Shown: positions 48,871 to 49,302 of the stretch, piece after piece
Layout of the letters: every line of letters starts with the position of its first letter
Position numbering within the stretch: the stretch's first letter is position 1
Assembly: GCF_000495915.1 (NCBI RefSeq)
Contig: NZ_AOFQ01000011.1
Span: 1-49,302 of the forward strand
Reading direction: 5' to 3'
From: Stutzerimonas chloritidismutans AW-1
GTDB lineage: Bacteria > Pseudomonadota > Gammaproteobacteria > Pseudomonadales > Pseudomonadaceae
Length of the DNA stretch: 49,302 nt
The notes under the pieces: generated by a model
Databases searched by the model: none
What the model was told of the DNA's origin: nothing
What the model saw: the letters and a program-made list of their open reading frames with translations, nothing else
Made by a program: the position numbers and the translations under genes

Positions 48871-49036
48871 GTTTCCGAATCGGAAACGCTCTAGCCTTAC
48901 CGTCCAGTTTCCGATTCGGAAACTTCCCCTCATTTCATCTTTCCCGAAAGCTGTCGCGCCTTGATCAGTTTCCGAATCGGAAACTGGCGCCGGCTGGCGA
49001 TGCCTTCTCGCCTCGGCATGTTTCCGAATCGGAAAC
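48871..49036. promoter_or_regulatory. Four 17-bp palindromes, candidate centromere/operator
   Basis: GTTTCCGAATCGGAAAC at 48871-48887, 48968-48984 and 49020-49036, and GTTTCCGATTCGGAAAC at 48907-48923. All are perfect except the centre base. They lie directly upstream of the virD4-parAB operon and nowhere else that I see. Best explained as parS sites for ParB, or as operators autoregulating the operon, possibly both. Confidence 0.75.
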
Positions 49037-49119
49037 TTAAAGGCAAGCGGTTTGCGCTTAGGTCGTGATGCGCTTCGCGGCATCGTTCCCCCCGGCAGGC
49101 AAGCCCTTTCCGTTGCCTT

Positions 49120-49230
49120 TAAGTATGCGCAACGTTATGCGCATTATCCTATTGCTATTCTAATATTTATGCAATAGCCTAAATAATAGAAAAGCAATAG
49201 ATAGAGGCATAGAAAATGCACGCATTTTCT
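49120..49230. other. AT-rich tract with inverted repeats
   Basis: No gene from 49037 to the end. GTTATGCGCAT (about 49134) matches the virB operator core. CTATTGCT/AGCAATAG and two further CAATAG copies lie at 49148-49200. AGAAAATGC-AC-GCATTTTCT (49211-49230) is a palindrome. Could hold the start of an origin, oriT or a divergent promoter; the window ends too soon to tell. Confidence 0.45.
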
Positions 49231-49302
49231 ACCAAGCAAAGAGCCAAAAGCCGCCACCCCTGCGGGTGTGTCGTGGGCGCCCCTGGGGGGGGCCCTAGCC
49301 TC

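Noticed and set aside
48871..49036. Repeated 17-mers as a CRISPR array
   Set aside because: Only four copies, each a palindrome, with unequal gaps and no cas genes; operator or centromere fits better.

Overview
The window looks like about half of a conjugative plasmid from a Pseudomonas-type gammaproteobacterium. The backbone is moderately GC-rich, and it carries a P-type (VirB/VirD4) type IV secretion system, KlcA antirestriction, an IncFII/IncI-like replication initiator, ParA/ParB partition and a plasmid topoisomerase. Host assignment is inference from gene content and style; no chromosomal marker or tRNA/rRNA gene is present.

Layout. 1-2000: a MobC/replication-relaxation-like winged-helix protein overlapping a detached virB11. 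2000-4600: first copy of a 431-bp repeat, then klcA, a hypothetical gene, a RadC/JAB-domain gene and an HTH gene. 4788-15460: a small regulator-like gene divergent from a virB operon (virB3-virB2-virB4-virB5-orf-virB6-virB8-virB9-virB10-PilL-like-lipoprotein-virB1-orf) behind a perfect 16-bp palindrome. 15500-18250: small genes, two small paralogues, and the rep locus. Rep shows a complete antisense-RNA/leader-peptide/pseudoknot control region. 18600-21200: a second and a partial third copy of the repeat, a four-gene minus-strand operon, a candidate small RNA, and a gene cut by a transposon end.

21202-37375 is a nested accessory island. A Tn3-family end (38-bp terminal repeat) encloses an AbiTii-type defence gene wrapped in copies of a 14-bp palindrome. 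Next comes a tight operon of restriction enzyme, adenine methyltransferase and AlkA-like DNA glycosylase, downstream of a serine recombinase. Just upstream of that recombinase, where its res site would be, Tn402-family elements begin. The first is a transposase-less unit with resolvase and an AbrB/PIN toxin-antitoxin pair. It abuts, head to head, a complete Tn402-type class 1 integron (intI1, weak Pc, attI1, one haloacid-dehalogenase cassette with attC, tniR-tniQ-tniB-tniA) that has no qacE/sul1 3' conserved segment. The integron abuts an IS21-family element that has lost its 5' end.

37376-49302 returns to backbone: an IS30 element, two small genes with a shared upstream element, and a group IIC intron inserted directly behind the terminator of a long minus-strand operon. 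That operon is virD4-parA-parB-orf-orf-HTH-topoisomerase-orf, mostly with 1-4 bp overlaps, and four copies of a 17-bp palindrome lie upstream of it. No relaxase or clear oriT is visible, so the window is probably not the whole plasmid.
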